A DNA stretch of 64,000 nucleotides from Pseudomonadota bacterium (lineage in GTDB: Bacteria > Pseudomonadota > Gammaproteobacteria > Burkholderiales > Burkholderiaceae_C), in contig JADFIG010000008.1 of assembly GCA_022566735.1 (NCBI GenBank), forward strand, positions 58,163 through 122,162, in the 5' to 3' direction. A program made the position numbers and the translations under genes. The notes beneath the pieces are model-generated. The model saw only the letters and a list, made by a program, of their open reading frames with translations. It had not been told where the DNA came from and made no database searches. How positions within the stretch are numbered: the stretch's first letter is position 1; the number at the start of each line of letters is the position of its first letter. Positions 7,285-15,333 of this stretch are shown here, piece after piece.

Positions 7285-8797
7285 CACCGTCACCCTCCAG
7301 GACTTCATGGTCCGATTGGGGTTCAAGATTGACGACAGCACGCAGCGACGCTTTGTTGATGCGGTGAAGCAAGCCGAGATGCAGGTCTTGGCGCTCAGCG
7401 CCACCGTAGCCGCTATGGCCACCGGTGCGGTGTTGGCGGTGAACAAGTTTGCCAGCAGCCTTGAAGGTATCTACTTCGCGAGCAAGCAGACCGGCGCGTC
7501 AGCAAAGAACATCAAGGCACTGGGCTACGCGGCTGAGCAACTGGGCGGAAGTGCCCAGGGGTCGTTGAACAGCTTGCGAGCACTCGCCGCTTTCATGCGA
7601 AACAACCCAGGGGGCGAGAACTGGATCGCAAACCAGTTGGGCGTGAGTACCCGGGATGAAAAAGGCAATCTGCGGGACACCGCGGACATCCTGAACGACG
7701 TTGCTGCAGCACTGGCAAAGATGCCCGCGCCGGACGCCAAGGCCCGAGCCGACTTCCTGGGCATCGACGAGGACACCCTCCTTGTCATGCGCCAGTACGT
7801 CGACTTCATCAAGTACCAGCGAGAAGCGCTCGAGGCCATGAAAGCCGCCGGCGCTGACACAGACAAAGCTGCAAAGGCAGCACACGACTACGAGGAGGGC
7901 CTCAGAAGGGTCAACTTCAGGCTGGAGCAAATCGGGACCACCCTGCAGCAAAAGGCCTTGCCGTATTTCATCAAGCTCACCGACCAACTGGGCGAGCTGC
8001 TGAAGTACGCGGATCAAGTTGAGAAGGCCTTCCTCGGCATTCAAAACCTTTGGGACAAGTTCCCTGGGGAGATCAAGAAGACACCTCCCGGAAAGGGCTC
8101 CACCGGCAACCAGGCCGTGGATGACTGGATCCGCGGAACCTGGATGGAGTACTTGCTCCACGGATCCATATCGAAGCCGACAGGTCACAGTGTTTCGGGC
8201 AAGGTGACAAACGAGACCGTCGCGTCGTCGGCATCGGCGAGTTCACTGCAGCCGCGCGGGATTCGCAACAACAACCCGGGCAACATCGAGTACGGCGACT
8301 TTGCCAAGCGGATGGGCGCCACCGGTAGCGATGGACGCTTCGCAATTTTCCCCACCGCACAAGCAGGGCTAAACGCCATGTCGGCCCTACTGCAGAGCTA
8401 CGCGAATCGAGGCATCGACACTGCCAGATCAATCGTGAGCCGATGGGCCCCCAAGGGCGAGAACGACGTCGGGGCTTACTCAAGAGCCGTAGCAAATGCG
8501 CTTGGCGTATCGCCCGATGCTTCGCTGAACCTCAAAGACCCGACCGTCCGGGCGAACCTCATGTCTGCCATCTCGGTTCACGAGAACGGGCGCGACTTCT
8601 ACGCCAGGGACGCATACCGATACGCCGCTGGCGCCCCTGTGGGCAGCGGATCGGCGTCCACCTACCAACAGACCAATCAGACAACGATCCAAGTTGTCGG
8701 AAGTGGTGACCCTGTAGCAACGGCCAACGCGGTCGCCGGCGCACAAGTCCAAGTGTCAGCAAGCCAGACGAGAAACATGAAAGCGAAGATTCAATGA
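7277..8797 (+). CDS. Tail tape measure protein with C-terminal muralytic-like domain
   Basis: A 506-residue protein. ATG 7277 has AGAAAGGA upstream. The N-terminus (TLQDFMVRLGFKIDDSTQRR) followed by hydrophobic Ala-rich helices is typical of tape measure proteins of contractile-tailed phages, which set tail length and travel through the tube. From about residue 327 the pattern RGIRNNNPGNIEYG opens a domain seen in virion proteins of the P5/lysozyme-like type that locally open peptidoglycan; SVHENG near the end belongs to the same fold. At 506 residues it is short for a tape measure. It overlaps the next gene by four bases. Confidence 0.8.
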   Translation: MSNTVTLQDFMVRLGFKIDDSTQRRFVDAVKQAEMQVLALSATVAAMATGAVLAVNKFASSLEGIYFASKQTGASAKNIKALGYAAEQLGGSAQGSLNSLRALAAFMRNNPGGENWIANQLGVSTRDEKGNLRDTADILNDVAAALAKMPAPDAKARADFLGIDEDTLLVMRQYVDFIKYQREALEAMKAAGADTDKAAKAAHDYEEGLRRVNFRLEQIGTTLQQKALPYFIKLTDQLGELLKYADQVEKAFLGIQNLWDKFPGEIKKTPPGKGSTGNQAVDDWIRGTWMEYLLHGSISKPTGHSVSGKVTNETVASSASASSLQPRGIRNNNPGNIEYGDFAKRMGATGSDGRFAIFPTAQAGLNAMSALLQSYANRGIDTARSIVSRWAPKGENDVGAYSRAVANALGVSPDASLNLKDPTVRANLMSAISVHENGRDFYARDAYRYAAGAPVGSGSASTYQQTNQTTIQVVGSGDPVATANAVAGAQVQVSASQTRNMKAKIQ

Positions 8798-9429
8798 CCG
8801 ATGCCATCACGTCAATCGCCGCCGGCGCCATCACGGCGGGCGCGACCATCGCCAACGTGCTGCTGCGCGACGGCCGAAAGCTGGGCACCATCATCCCCAA
8901 CGTGGTGGTGGAAGAGGTGCACACCGACACGCTCACGATCACCGACCACCCGGTGGAGCAGGGCGCGCCGATCACCGATCACGCTTTCAAAAACCCGGCC
9001 GAGCTGTCCATGCGCATCGGTTGGAGCTCGTCCAGCGTGGCCCTCGATGCGGTGGTCAGCAGCGTGGTGGACAGCGTCAAGGCTGGGAAACTCACCACGC
9101 CCAAGATCAAGACGGTGCGCGACATCTACGAGGACTTGCTCAAGCTGCAGGCCAGCCGAAAGCCCTTCGACGTCAGCACCGGCAAGCGGCTCTACAAGGA
9201 CATGCTGATCCGCTCGTTGAGTACTACGACTGATGCCAGCACCGAGAACTCACTGGTGATCCAGGTCTTGATGCGCCAGGTCATCTTGGTCAAGACTCGT
9301 GCGATTCAGTTGCAGAGGGAAAGCCAGAAGTTCCCCAGCAAGACCGCGCCTACTGTTGAACGGGGGCTGGTGAAGCCCATTGAGGTGGCTACTCCGGCGG
9401 CATTGAAGGACGTGCTCGGCACGCGCTGA
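8794..9429 (+). CDS. Dit-like phage baseplate/tail protein
   Basis: A 211-residue protein with a beta-rich N-terminal half containing VVVEEVHTDTLTITDHPVEQ and then GAPITDHAFKNPAEL, a signature I associate with Dit-like tail proteins that cap the tail tube and organise the baseplate. The C-terminal part carries the RPFDV/KRPFDVSTG-like stretch (here RKPFDVSTGKRLY) common in this group. ATGA coupling to the tape measure gene supports co-assembly. Confidence 0.75.
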   Translation: MTDAITSIAAGAITAGATIANVLLRDGRKLGTIIPNVVVEEVHTDTLTITDHPVEQGAPITDHAFKNPAELSMRIGWSSSSVALDAVVSSVVDSVKAGKLTTPKIKTVRDIYEDLLKLQASRKPFDVSTGKRLYKDMLIRSLSTTTDASTENSLVIQVLMRQVILVKTRAIQLQRESQKFPSKTAPTVERGLVKPIEVATPAALKDVLGTR

Positions 9430-9441
9430 GGGGATAACGAA

Positions 9442-9840
9442 ATGGATCATCAGACAAGCAAATCACACCAGCCCACCGTGTCATTGAAAGACATTCAGTG
9501 GCTGGAAAATGAGATGACTGAAATCGCCCACCAGATGTTGGAGGATGCTGAAAAGGTACCCCTCATCAGTGACAGGGCAAGCCACAGGATGCGCAGCTCC
9601 GCAACCAGGGGGAAGCACAGGCAAGCAGCAGAAACGGCTCGAGTCGGTATTGCTGAGGCCTTTGCGTTGGTTGATGCACATGCCGCTCGGCTTGAGCAGG
9701 CAACACGAAAAGTGCTCGGCGAAGTCAGGCGCCAGGACGAGTCTGCGTATGCCTTTGTGGTTCGGATGACCGAGTCGATCGGTAGCCTTGAGGGGGTGCT
9801 CCGGATCATCGAAAAAAACGGCCTTCGGGTTTCAGCTTGA
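9442..9840 (+). CDS. Hypothetical tail-region protein (132 aa)
   Basis: Unrecognised helical protein with heptad-like spacing, probably coiled coil. ATG 9442 follows AGGGG at 9428-9432. It lies between the Dit-like and hub genes, where tail phages often carry a small assembly factor, but the sequence gives no specific clue. Confidence 0.6.
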   Translation: MDHQTSKSHQPTVSLKDIQWLENEMTEIAHQMLEDAEKVPLISDRASHRMRSSATRGKHRQAAETARVGIAEAFALVDAHAARLEQATRKVLGEVRRQDESAYAFVVRMTESIGSLEGVLRIIEKNGLRVSA

Positions 9841-9850
9841 GGTCGTTCGA

Positions 9851-10780
9851 ATGAGCACCCAATTCATCAGATCCTGCGAATTGCTCGTAGGAAAAGCCGG
9901 GGGCGAAGGCATCAACCTGTCCGAGCTTCGAATAACCTTCGAAGTCACGTCAGCCAACGTTCAGACACCGAACACAGCGCACGTCCGCGTTTACAACCTG
10001 GCACCCAGTTCCGAGGCAAAGGTTCAAGAAGAATTTACCCACCTACAGCTCTCGGTGGGCTACTCGGAGGGGCTCTCAACGGTCTTTGCTGGAGAGATCC
10101 GCCAGATCCGCAGGGGCCGGGAAAGCGCCACAGACACCTTCATCGACTTGATTGCTGCAGATGGCGACACGGCCTACAACCACGCAGTGCTTCAGACCTC
10201 ACTGGCGGCTGGATGGACCCCGGATCAGCTACGAGATGCCTGCGTCCAGTCAATGGCGCCGTTTGGCGTAACAGCGGGCCAGCTAGCCCCACTGCCCGAT
10301 TTCAAGGCACCGCGTGGAGCGACTTTCTATGGCCGGACGTGTGATTTTCTGACCGAGCTGGCAGAGAGCTACGGCATGACCTGGTCCATTGTGCTGGGCC
10401 AGCTGCACATGCTCTCCATTGACGACGCGCTGGGCGGCGACGTTGTGGAGCTCACAGCCGAGAGCGGCCTGATCGGCCTGCCGCAGCAGACCATCGACGG
10501 GATCATGGTGCGCTGCCTGATCAATCCTCGCATCAAGCCAGGCTCCAAGATCAAGCTCAGTAATTCCAGCATTCAACAGGCGGCTATCAGTACGCAGACG
10601 AAGTACCTCGACAAGCGGCCTGGCATTGACCCTGATGGCCAATACAAGGTGTGGGCCGTGGCCATGTCCGGAGACACACGTGGTCAAGACTGGTGCATGG
10701 ACTTGGCTTGCACCGCGATCAAGGGCCAGGCGCCCTTCTCCTCAACCTACCTGAATGCTGGAGGCACCTATGGATCCTAG
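9851..10780 (+). CDS. Baseplate hub protein
   Basis: A 309-residue protein with the pattern of gp27/gpD-type hubs: an early beta domain (TFEVTSANVQTPNTAHVRVY followed by NLAPSS), then a segment with GATFYGRTCDFLTELAESYG that matches the second barrel domain. Hub proteins join tail tube, spike and baseplate wedges. ATG 9851 is taken as the start. It overlaps the spike gene by 11 bases. Confidence 0.75.
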   Translation: MSTQFIRSCELLVGKAGGEGINLSELRITFEVTSANVQTPNTAHVRVYNLAPSSEAKVQEEFTHLQLSVGYSEGLSTVFAGEIRQIRRGRESATDTFIDLIAADGDTAYNHAVLQTSLAAGWTPDQLRDACVQSMAPFGVTAGQLAPLPDFKAPRGATFYGRTCDFLTELAESYGMTWSIVLGQLHMLSIDDALGGDVVELTAESGLIGLPQQTIDGIMVRCLINPRIKPGSKIKLSNSSIQQAAISTQTKYLDKRPGIDPDGQYKVWAVAMSGDTRGQDWCMDLACTAIKGQAPFSSTYLNAGGTYGS

Positions 10781-11474
10781 AGAGCGTTGGAACGATCCCG
10801 AGGAGGGGTTGCGCGCTGCGTTGGGCGGCTGGCAATCGAAGCTGTGGACGTCAGCGCCAGGCATTGTTGTGTCGTTTGACGCGTCAAGTTGCACCGCCGT
10901 TATCCAGCCTGCCGTTGGTGGCGTGAAGCGTGAACAAGACGGAACCACGACCCCAACCACACTGCCTGTGATCACTGATGTTCCGGTGGTGTTCCCACGT
11001 GGTGGCTTCGGAGTGATCACGTTTCCTGTAGCTGCTGGCGACGAGGTGCTGCTGGTGTTTTCTTGCCGCCCCATCGATGCCTGGTGGCAATCCGGCGGGG
11101 TGCAACGGCCTGGCTTTTCGCGGATGCACAGTCTCAGCGACGCCTTTGCGGTGATCGGCCCCGTGTCCAAGCCCTCGGTCCCGGCCTCAATCAGCACCGA
11201 TTCAGTAGAGATGCGCAGCCATGACGGATCAGTGAAGGTGTCTCTGAACCCGGGCGCACGCGCGGTGAGCATCACAGCACCTGGCGGCATCATGCTGAAT
11301 GGCCCGGTCACCATCAATGGGCCGATCACTCAAGGCGCACCGGCTGGCGGCGGCTCCTCAGCTTCCAGCCTGATCGGCCCCCTGGCTGTGACGAACGATG
11401 TGACCGCGGGCGGCAAGTCGCTCAAGACCCACACGCACCCGAACGGCTCGCCAAACACGGGTACCCCCAACTGA
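10770..11474 (+). CDS. Baseplate spike protein, Gp138 N-terminal OB-fold type
   Basis: A 234-residue protein. GGAGG at 10760-10764 precedes ATG 10770. The N-terminal half (VVSFDASSCTAVIQPAVGGV, then VFPRGGFGVITFPVAAGDEVLLVF) is the OB-fold of Gp138/gpV-like spike proteins. The middle carries the short Gly/Ile-rich beta-helix repeats GGIMLNGPVTINGPITQGAP, and the end carries THTHPNGSP, where clustered histidines usually bind iron at the needle tip. The spike pierces the outer membrane during tail contraction. Confidence 0.85.
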   Translation: MDPRERWNDPEEGLRAALGGWQSKLWTSAPGIVVSFDASSCTAVIQPAVGGVKREQDGTTTPTTLPVITDVPVVFPRGGFGVITFPVAAGDEVLLVFSCRPIDAWWQSGGVQRPGFSRMHSLSDAFAVIGPVSKPSVPASISTDSVEMRSHDGSVKVSLNPGARAVSITAPGGIMLNGPVTINGPITQGAPAGGGSSASSLIGPLAVTNDVTAGGKSLKTHTHPNGSPNTGTPN

Positions 11475-11486
11475 GGCTGTAGCTGC

Positions 11487-11966
11487 ATGTCCAACGTGAA
11501 GACCAAAGACATCCTCCCCCAGGTACTGGCATCTCTCAAGCGCCTCGCCGCGACCGACGTGCTGGTCGGAATACCTGCCCAGTCACCGGAGCGCAGCGAC
11601 GGCGAGCCCATCAACAACGCTGCCTTGGGCTACATCCACGAGACCGGAGCGCCGGCCGCGGGCATCCCAGCAAGGCCGTTTCTGGTGCCGGGGGTTGCGG
11701 CCGCTGGAGCGCCTATGGCTTTGCAGCTGAAGAAGGCAGCTCAAGCTGCAATAGTCGGAAATCCTCGGGCCGTCGATCAACGGCTGCACGCCGCGGGACT
11801 GGTGGCGGAGACCTCCGTCAAGAACACCATCAACGTCGGGGTGGAGCCCGCCCTGGCGGATTCGACCATCGCAGCGCGCGAGCGCCGCGGGCGCACGGGC
11901 ACCGTGCCCCTGATCGATACCGGCAGCCTGCGAAACTCCGTCACGCACGTCGTTCGAAGAAAGTAA
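11487..11966 (+). CDS. Phage tail completion/virion morphogenesis protein
   Basis: A 159-residue protein with VLVGIPA, NNAALGYIHETGAP, then GIPARPFLVPGV and a final LIDTGSLRNSVTHVV. This order is diagnostic of gp10/HK97-like tail-completion (neck) proteins that join head and tail or terminate the tube. In complete phages it lies before the tape measure gene, so its place after the spike gene is unusual. No partner head genes are present. Confidence 0.8.
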   Translation: MSNVKTKDILPQVLASLKRLAATDVLVGIPAQSPERSDGEPINNAALGYIHETGAPAAGIPARPFLVPGVAAAGAPMALQLKKAAQAAIVGNPRAVDQRLHAAGLVAETSVKNTINVGVEPALADSTIAARERRGRTGTVPLIDTGSLRNSVTHVVRRK

Positions 11967-12017
11967 GCAGTGGTGCGGCACAAAATTTCCAGCACCTAAA
12001 ACCCAGCGAGAACCATC

Positions 12018-12551
12018 ATGACTCGAATCAAACCCCCCCCTGCACGCCGGCGCCACATGCGGCAAGTGATCGCGCGAGCCACATTTCTGACAATGCTTGG
12101 GCTCGGCTCCTTCTCGGCCGCCCTCGCTGAGGGGGTAGCTCGGCGTTGCTCCACAGAGGACTTTCAAGCCTGCAGGTCGTGCACACAGCTCAGCGCAGCG
12201 ATCGACCTGAAGTCACCAATGGCTGGCGACTACTACCGCGGCGCTGAGTGGAACGGCCTTTTCGCTGCTTATGTCTTGAACTGCCCCATGGTCGGAGCTC
12301 GGCTGATACGCGCAGGCGCTGATCCGGCGATTGGCGGGACCAGTGGCTCAATGATCCTTACTGTGGCTGGCAAGTGGCCACACAACAAACGCCAGGTCAA
12401 CGAAGCCTGGGCAGCCATGTTGCTTGCGGCTGGGGCCAGCATAGCGACCCCACTTCCCTCCCAGAGCGGCAAGAGCACGTCTCAGGTGCTCCTCGATGAA
12501 GCCTGGGCCAAGCCTGACTATGTCGACCTGCTCACTGCATTTCAGCGATGA
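12018..12551 (+). CDS. Secreted ankyrin-repeat-like hypothetical protein
   Basis: A 177-residue protein with a clear N-terminal export signal: basic residues, a hydrophobic stretch (ATFLTMLGLGSFSAALA) and a likely cut after ALA. The mature part contains CSTEDFQACRSCTQL, whose cysteines may form disulfides, and helical pairs such as AAYVLNCPMVGARLIRAGAD and MLLAAGASI that resemble ankyrin repeats. It overlaps the next gene by four bases. The position after the tail genes suggests an accessory (moron-type) gene; periplasmic location is inferred. Confidence 0.6.
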   Translation: MTRIKPPPARRRHMRQVIARATFLTMLGLGSFSAALAEGVARRCSTEDFQACRSCTQLSAAIDLKSPMAGDYYRGAEWNGLFAAYVLNCPMVGARLIRAGADPAIGGTSGSMILTVAGKWPHNKRQVNEAWAAMLLAAGASIATPLPSQSGKSTSQVLLDEAWAKPDYVDLLTAFQR

Positions 12552-12856
12552 AATCGGCCCAAGAGCAAGATCTGCGCAAACTTTGGCGCGCGCACTGCGA
12601 CGCCATGGCCCAGGCTCGCGCAGATTGGGTTGCGAGGGTATTCACGCATCCGCCTCCATCCTTGCCGTTGCTCCCGCCAGAGTTGATTGGCCTGAGCTGT
12701 GGGGCCAGAACCCGGGCCGGAACACCATGCAAGCTCACCTCAATCTACCGCAACGGCCGGTGCAAGCTACATGGGGGCCTGTCGACCGGCCCAACGACCG
12801 CGGATGGAAAGGCCAGATGCGCCCTCAATGGCATGGCCAAGAAGCGGACTCCATGA
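12548..12856 (+). CDS. HGGXSTG-domain small protein
   Basis: A 102-residue protein ending in a short zinc-ribbon-like segment: CGARTRAGTPCKLTSIYRNG, then CKLHGGLSTGPTTADGKAR. The HGGxSTGPTT block is the hallmark of a small family common in phages and mobile elements, of unknown function. The two or three Cys plus His suggest metal binding. Coupled by ATGA to the secreted protein upstream. Confidence 0.75.
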   Translation: MKSAQEQDLRKLWRAHCDAMAQARADWVARVFTHPPPSLPLLPPELIGLSCGARTRAGTPCKLTSIYRNGRCKLHGGLSTGPTTADGKARCALNGMAKKRTP

Positions 12857-13037
12857 AGGGTTGGCAAAACCTGACATCAACACCCCGTTGATTCGAGCCG
12901 TCCAATTTCCTCGCACTTCCTCGCAGCACCAGATGGGGCGAAGCATGGCTTGACCATGCCCCCTCAAATGCCGAGGGAAGCCGGGACGGTAATCCAGCGT
13001 GCGACTATGAGCTGATCACGACAGCACGGGAGGGCAT

Positions 13038-13457
13038 GTGGAGTGGCTGAAGCGGATTCTGAGCATCAAGACGAAGCCGACCAGGGCGACCAGCGCGGCG
13101 CGGCCCAACCCGATGGCGCTCGACCTACCGGACGACCCCGGAGGCACGCGGGTGCAGCGACCCAAGGTACGAGGCAGAACCCCGGAGGAGCGCGCCGCCG
13201 ACCTTGCCGAGTACCACCGCCAGTTGCAGGTGAAAGGCCGGGCAACCTTCGAGCGCGATCGATCGAACGCGATGAGGGTCGGATCGGTGAAGTACAGGTG
13301 GCGGTCCTGTGGCGATTTCAACACCTGCCGCCGCTGTGCCAAGAACAACGGCAGGCTGTTCTCGTGGGACGTCGAGCCACCAGGTGGACACCCTGGATGC
13401 GGCACCGACTGCTCGGACGGGGCGTGCAGGTGCTATGCAGAAGCGGTTATTCGGTGA
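13038..13457 (+). CDS. Cysteine-rich protein resembling the tail of Mu F-like minor head proteins
   Basis: A 139-residue protein starting at GTG 13038 behind GGGAGGG. The C-terminal 50 residues have FNTCRRCAKNNGRLFSWD, then PPGGHPGCGTDCSDGACRCY. The arrangement C-x-x-C, N-G, H-P-x-C and C-R-C resembles the cysteine-rich end of phage minor head (Mu F/SPP1 gp7-like) proteins, which normally follows a large helical domain. Here only a short basic N-terminal part precedes it. It may be a remnant or a free-standing domain. About 180 bases without a gene separate it from the previous one, including a small hairpin at 12943-12959. Confidence 0.5.
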   Translation: MEWLKRILSIKTKPTRATSAARPNPMALDLPDDPGGTRVQRPKVRGRTPEERAADLAEYHRQLQVKGRATFERDRSNAMRVGSVKYRWRSCGDFNTCRRCAKNNGRLFSWDVEPPGGHPGCGTDCSDGACRCYAEAVIR

Positions 13458-13649
13458 TCGATCTGGGGGCAACACAAGCCCGCATTTCGAAACGCAATCG
13501 AAACGCCGCGACAGACGGAGTAGCCCTTCAGTAATGAGGATGGGCACTTTTCTCACATCCGTTTCGAAACAGTGTGGGCCGCACTGAACTGTGCCGGGCA
13601 GCTCGATGATGCTCGCAGATCGGAGCGCGACCATCAGCCGGAACACCTG

Positions 13650-13887
13650 GTCCGGGGTGGCGAGCGTAAGCTGCGCGCCGTGGTGGGCCAGTGAGGGCTG
13701 ATCTAGACAGGTCAGCCCCTCCGCCGACCGGAAAAGCGCTACCAGACCAACAACACCCGCATCGAGTCGGTTGCCGAGAAGCCGACCTACCGGCTCGCCT
13801 GGGCCCGCCGAGGCGTTCGACCAGGCAGACGAGCCGCGCACCGACGCACGTCTGACCCAGAACCACGGCCGGGGCGGCCTGTTCTGA
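13650..13887 (+). pseudogene. Remnant of an SRAP/YedK-type SOS-associated peptidase gene
   Basis: The 500-base stretch 13458-13956 has no intact gene. Within it, reading + from about 13734, the text NTRIESVAEKPTYRLAW matches the conserved core of SRAP (YedK/HMCES) proteins, which has R-x-E-S/T-V-x-E-K-P-x-F/Y-R-x-A-W. There is no CGR start motif in frame, stops occur just upstream (TGA near 13692, TAG near 13703), and a likely frameshift near 13800 leads into a second frame ending with a TGA at 13885-13887. SRAP proteins cap abasic sites in single-stranded DNA and are often beside SOS polymerase genes. Boundaries are approximate. Confidence 0.5.
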
Positions 13888-13948
13888 CCAGCCGCTGACT
13901 CAGCTTCGCGAAAACTCTCACAACACCATCAGCAGTGAGGCGCTTAAA

Positions 13949-13964
13949 CTGTATACATGTACAG
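13949..13964. promoter_or_regulatory. LexA box upstream of umuD
   Basis: CTGTATACATGTACAG is a perfect palindrome matching the CTGT-N8-ACAG LexA operator. It lies at the very beginning of the umuD reading frame, so LexA bound here would block transcription of umuD-cho-umuC until DNA damage. This implies either a promoter overlapping the operator with a start codon downstream of it, or a nearly leaderless message. Confidence 0.85.
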
Positions 13965-14397
13965 TGTTTTGCAGCCGAATCAACCCGTCCCGCTGAGTGA
14001 CGCTAACCTGATCCTGCCCATGGCGGGAGACAAGGTGCGCGCCGGTTTTCCGTCCCCTGCGGAGGATTTCGCCGTCAACCGGGTGGATCTGACGCAGGAG
14101 CTGGTGACGCACCCGCAGGCAACTTTCCTGCTCCGGGTGAGTGGCGACTCGATGCGTGACGCTGGCATCTTCGACGGCGACACCTTGGTGGTTGACAAGG
14201 CCGTCAAGCCGCGCCATGGCCACATCGTCGTGGCTGTCGTGGATGGTGAGTTCACCGTCAAGCAGCTCTACCAGCGCGCCGGGCGGGTCAAGCTGCGTGC
14301 CGCGAACCCAACGTTCCCGGACATCACCCCAAAGGAAGGCCAGACGATCCAGGTGTGGGGCGTCGTCACTTCCTGCATCAAGCGCTTTCCTGTCTAA
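13957..14397 (+). CDS. umuD: UmuD, self-cleaving subunit of DNA polymerase V
   Basis: A 146-residue S24 peptidase. The cleavage site is A29-G30 in VRAGFPSPAEDF, the catalytic serine is S65 in VSGDSM and the lysine is K102 in GEFTVKQLY. Cleavage on RecA filaments gives UmuD', which joins UmuC as polymerase V. E. coli UmuD cuts at Cys-Gly; here the site is Ala-Gly as in LexA. ATG 13957 lies inside the LexA box and gives a slightly long N-terminus; TTG 13969 would leave the operator intact upstream and is a reasonable alternative. First gene of the SOS operon with cho and umuC. Confidence 0.9.
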   Translation: MYSVLQPNQPVPLSDANLILPMAGDKVRAGFPSPAEDFAVNRVDLTQELVTHPQATFLLRVSGDSMRDAGIFDGDTLVVDKAVKPRHGHIVVAVVDGEFTVKQLYQRAGRVKLRAANPTFPDITPKEGQTIQVWGVVTSCIKRFPV

Positions 14398-14418
14398 GCT
14401 GGCCCTAGGCTGCGTGAC

Positions 14419-15318
14419 ATGTCCGACTCCACCGACCAGTCGCCCCGCTCATCCATGCCGATCACTGGCCGTGACGGCCTGCCATGGAACTGCCCAGCCC
14501 CCCTGCGCGAGGCCGCCAGCGCATTGCCCGCGGTGCCCGGCGTCTACCTCTTCATGGGCGACGGCACAGTGCCGCTCTACATCGGCAAGAGCATCAACCT
14601 GCGCGCACGCGTGCTGTCGCACCTGCGCAATCCCGACGAGGTCCGATGGTTGCGTCAGACGCGCCGCATCGACCACATCCCCACTGCCGGCGAGATCGGT
14701 GCGCTGCTGCTTGAGGCCCAGCTCATCAAGTCGCACCAGCCCCTGATGAACCAGCGGTTGCGCCGCAACCGGCAGCTTTGCGCGTTGCAGTGGACGTCGG
14801 GGCGTCCCGCCGTGGTGTCGGCGCACGAGGTGGACTTTGCGGCCGAGCCGAATCTGTATGGTCCTTTTGGCGGCCCGCGTTCGGCCCATGCCATGCTGGA
14901 GCAGTTGGCCGACGCCCACCGCCTGTGCCTGGGATCGCTGGGCTTGGAGAAGCTGTCTCGTGGCCGCGCCTGTTTCCGGGCGGCTCTTGGCAAGTGCGCA
15001 GGGGTGTGCCGCGGTGATGAGACGCAGCAGGCGCACGACGCGCGCCTGGCCGAAGCCTTGCAAGCCTGGCAGTTGCGCTGCTGGCCTTACTCGGATGCCG
15101 TGGCCATCGTGGAAGAGCGCGACGGCATATGCGACCACCTGGTGGTCAAGAACTGGCATTACCTGGGGCGAGCGGACAGCTTGGCGGCGGCACGTCAGCT
15201 CACCAGCGTGGCCGCTGGCTTCGATGCCGACGGCTACAAGATCCTCTGCGGCCCGCTGCTCAAGGGCGATGCTCGCGTCGTGCCCTTGGGTGGTGTGGCG
15301 TGGGAGGATGGCCACTAG
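14419..15318 (+). CDS. cho: Cho-like excinuclease (UvrC-type GIY-YIG nuclease)
   Basis: A 299-residue protein, close to the length of E. coli Cho. The GIY-YIG core reads GVYLFMGDGTVPLYIGKS (about residues 41-58) followed by NLRARVLSHL and the conserved glutamate region LEAQLIKSHQPLMNQRL. It has the N-terminal nuclease domain of UvrC but lacks the UvrC C-terminal endonuclease and HhH parts. Cho makes the 3' incision at bulky lesions during nucleotide excision repair and is LexA-controlled in E. coli. Here it lies 21 bases after umuD and 15 before umuC, so it is likely induced with them. Confidence 0.88.
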   Translation: MSDSTDQSPRSSMPITGRDGLPWNCPAPLREAASALPAVPGVYLFMGDGTVPLYIGKSINLRARVLSHLRNPDEVRWLRQTRRIDHIPTAGEIGALLLEAQLIKSHQPLMNQRLRRNRQLCALQWTSGRPAVVSAHEVDFAAEPNLYGPFGGPRSAHAMLEQLADAHRLCLGSLGLEKLSRGRACFRAALGKCAGVCRGDETQQAHDARLAEALQAWQLRCWPYSDAVAIVEERDGICDHLVVKNWHYLGRADSLAAARQLTSVAAGFDADGYKILCGPLLKGDARVVPLGGVAWEDGH

Positions 15319-15333
15319 CCCGCGGTGTGAGCC

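Noticed and set aside
7277..11966. Idea that the tail genes form a tailocin (phage-tail-like bacteriocin)
   Set aside because: No sheath, tube, baseplate wedge, fibre or lysis cassette is visible, so a working particle is unlikely from these genes alone.
13125..13841. A minus-strand frame of 238 codons over the Cys-rich phage gene and the SRAP remnant
   Set aside because: No family features; it runs over two unrelated plus-strand features, so it is an accidental frame.
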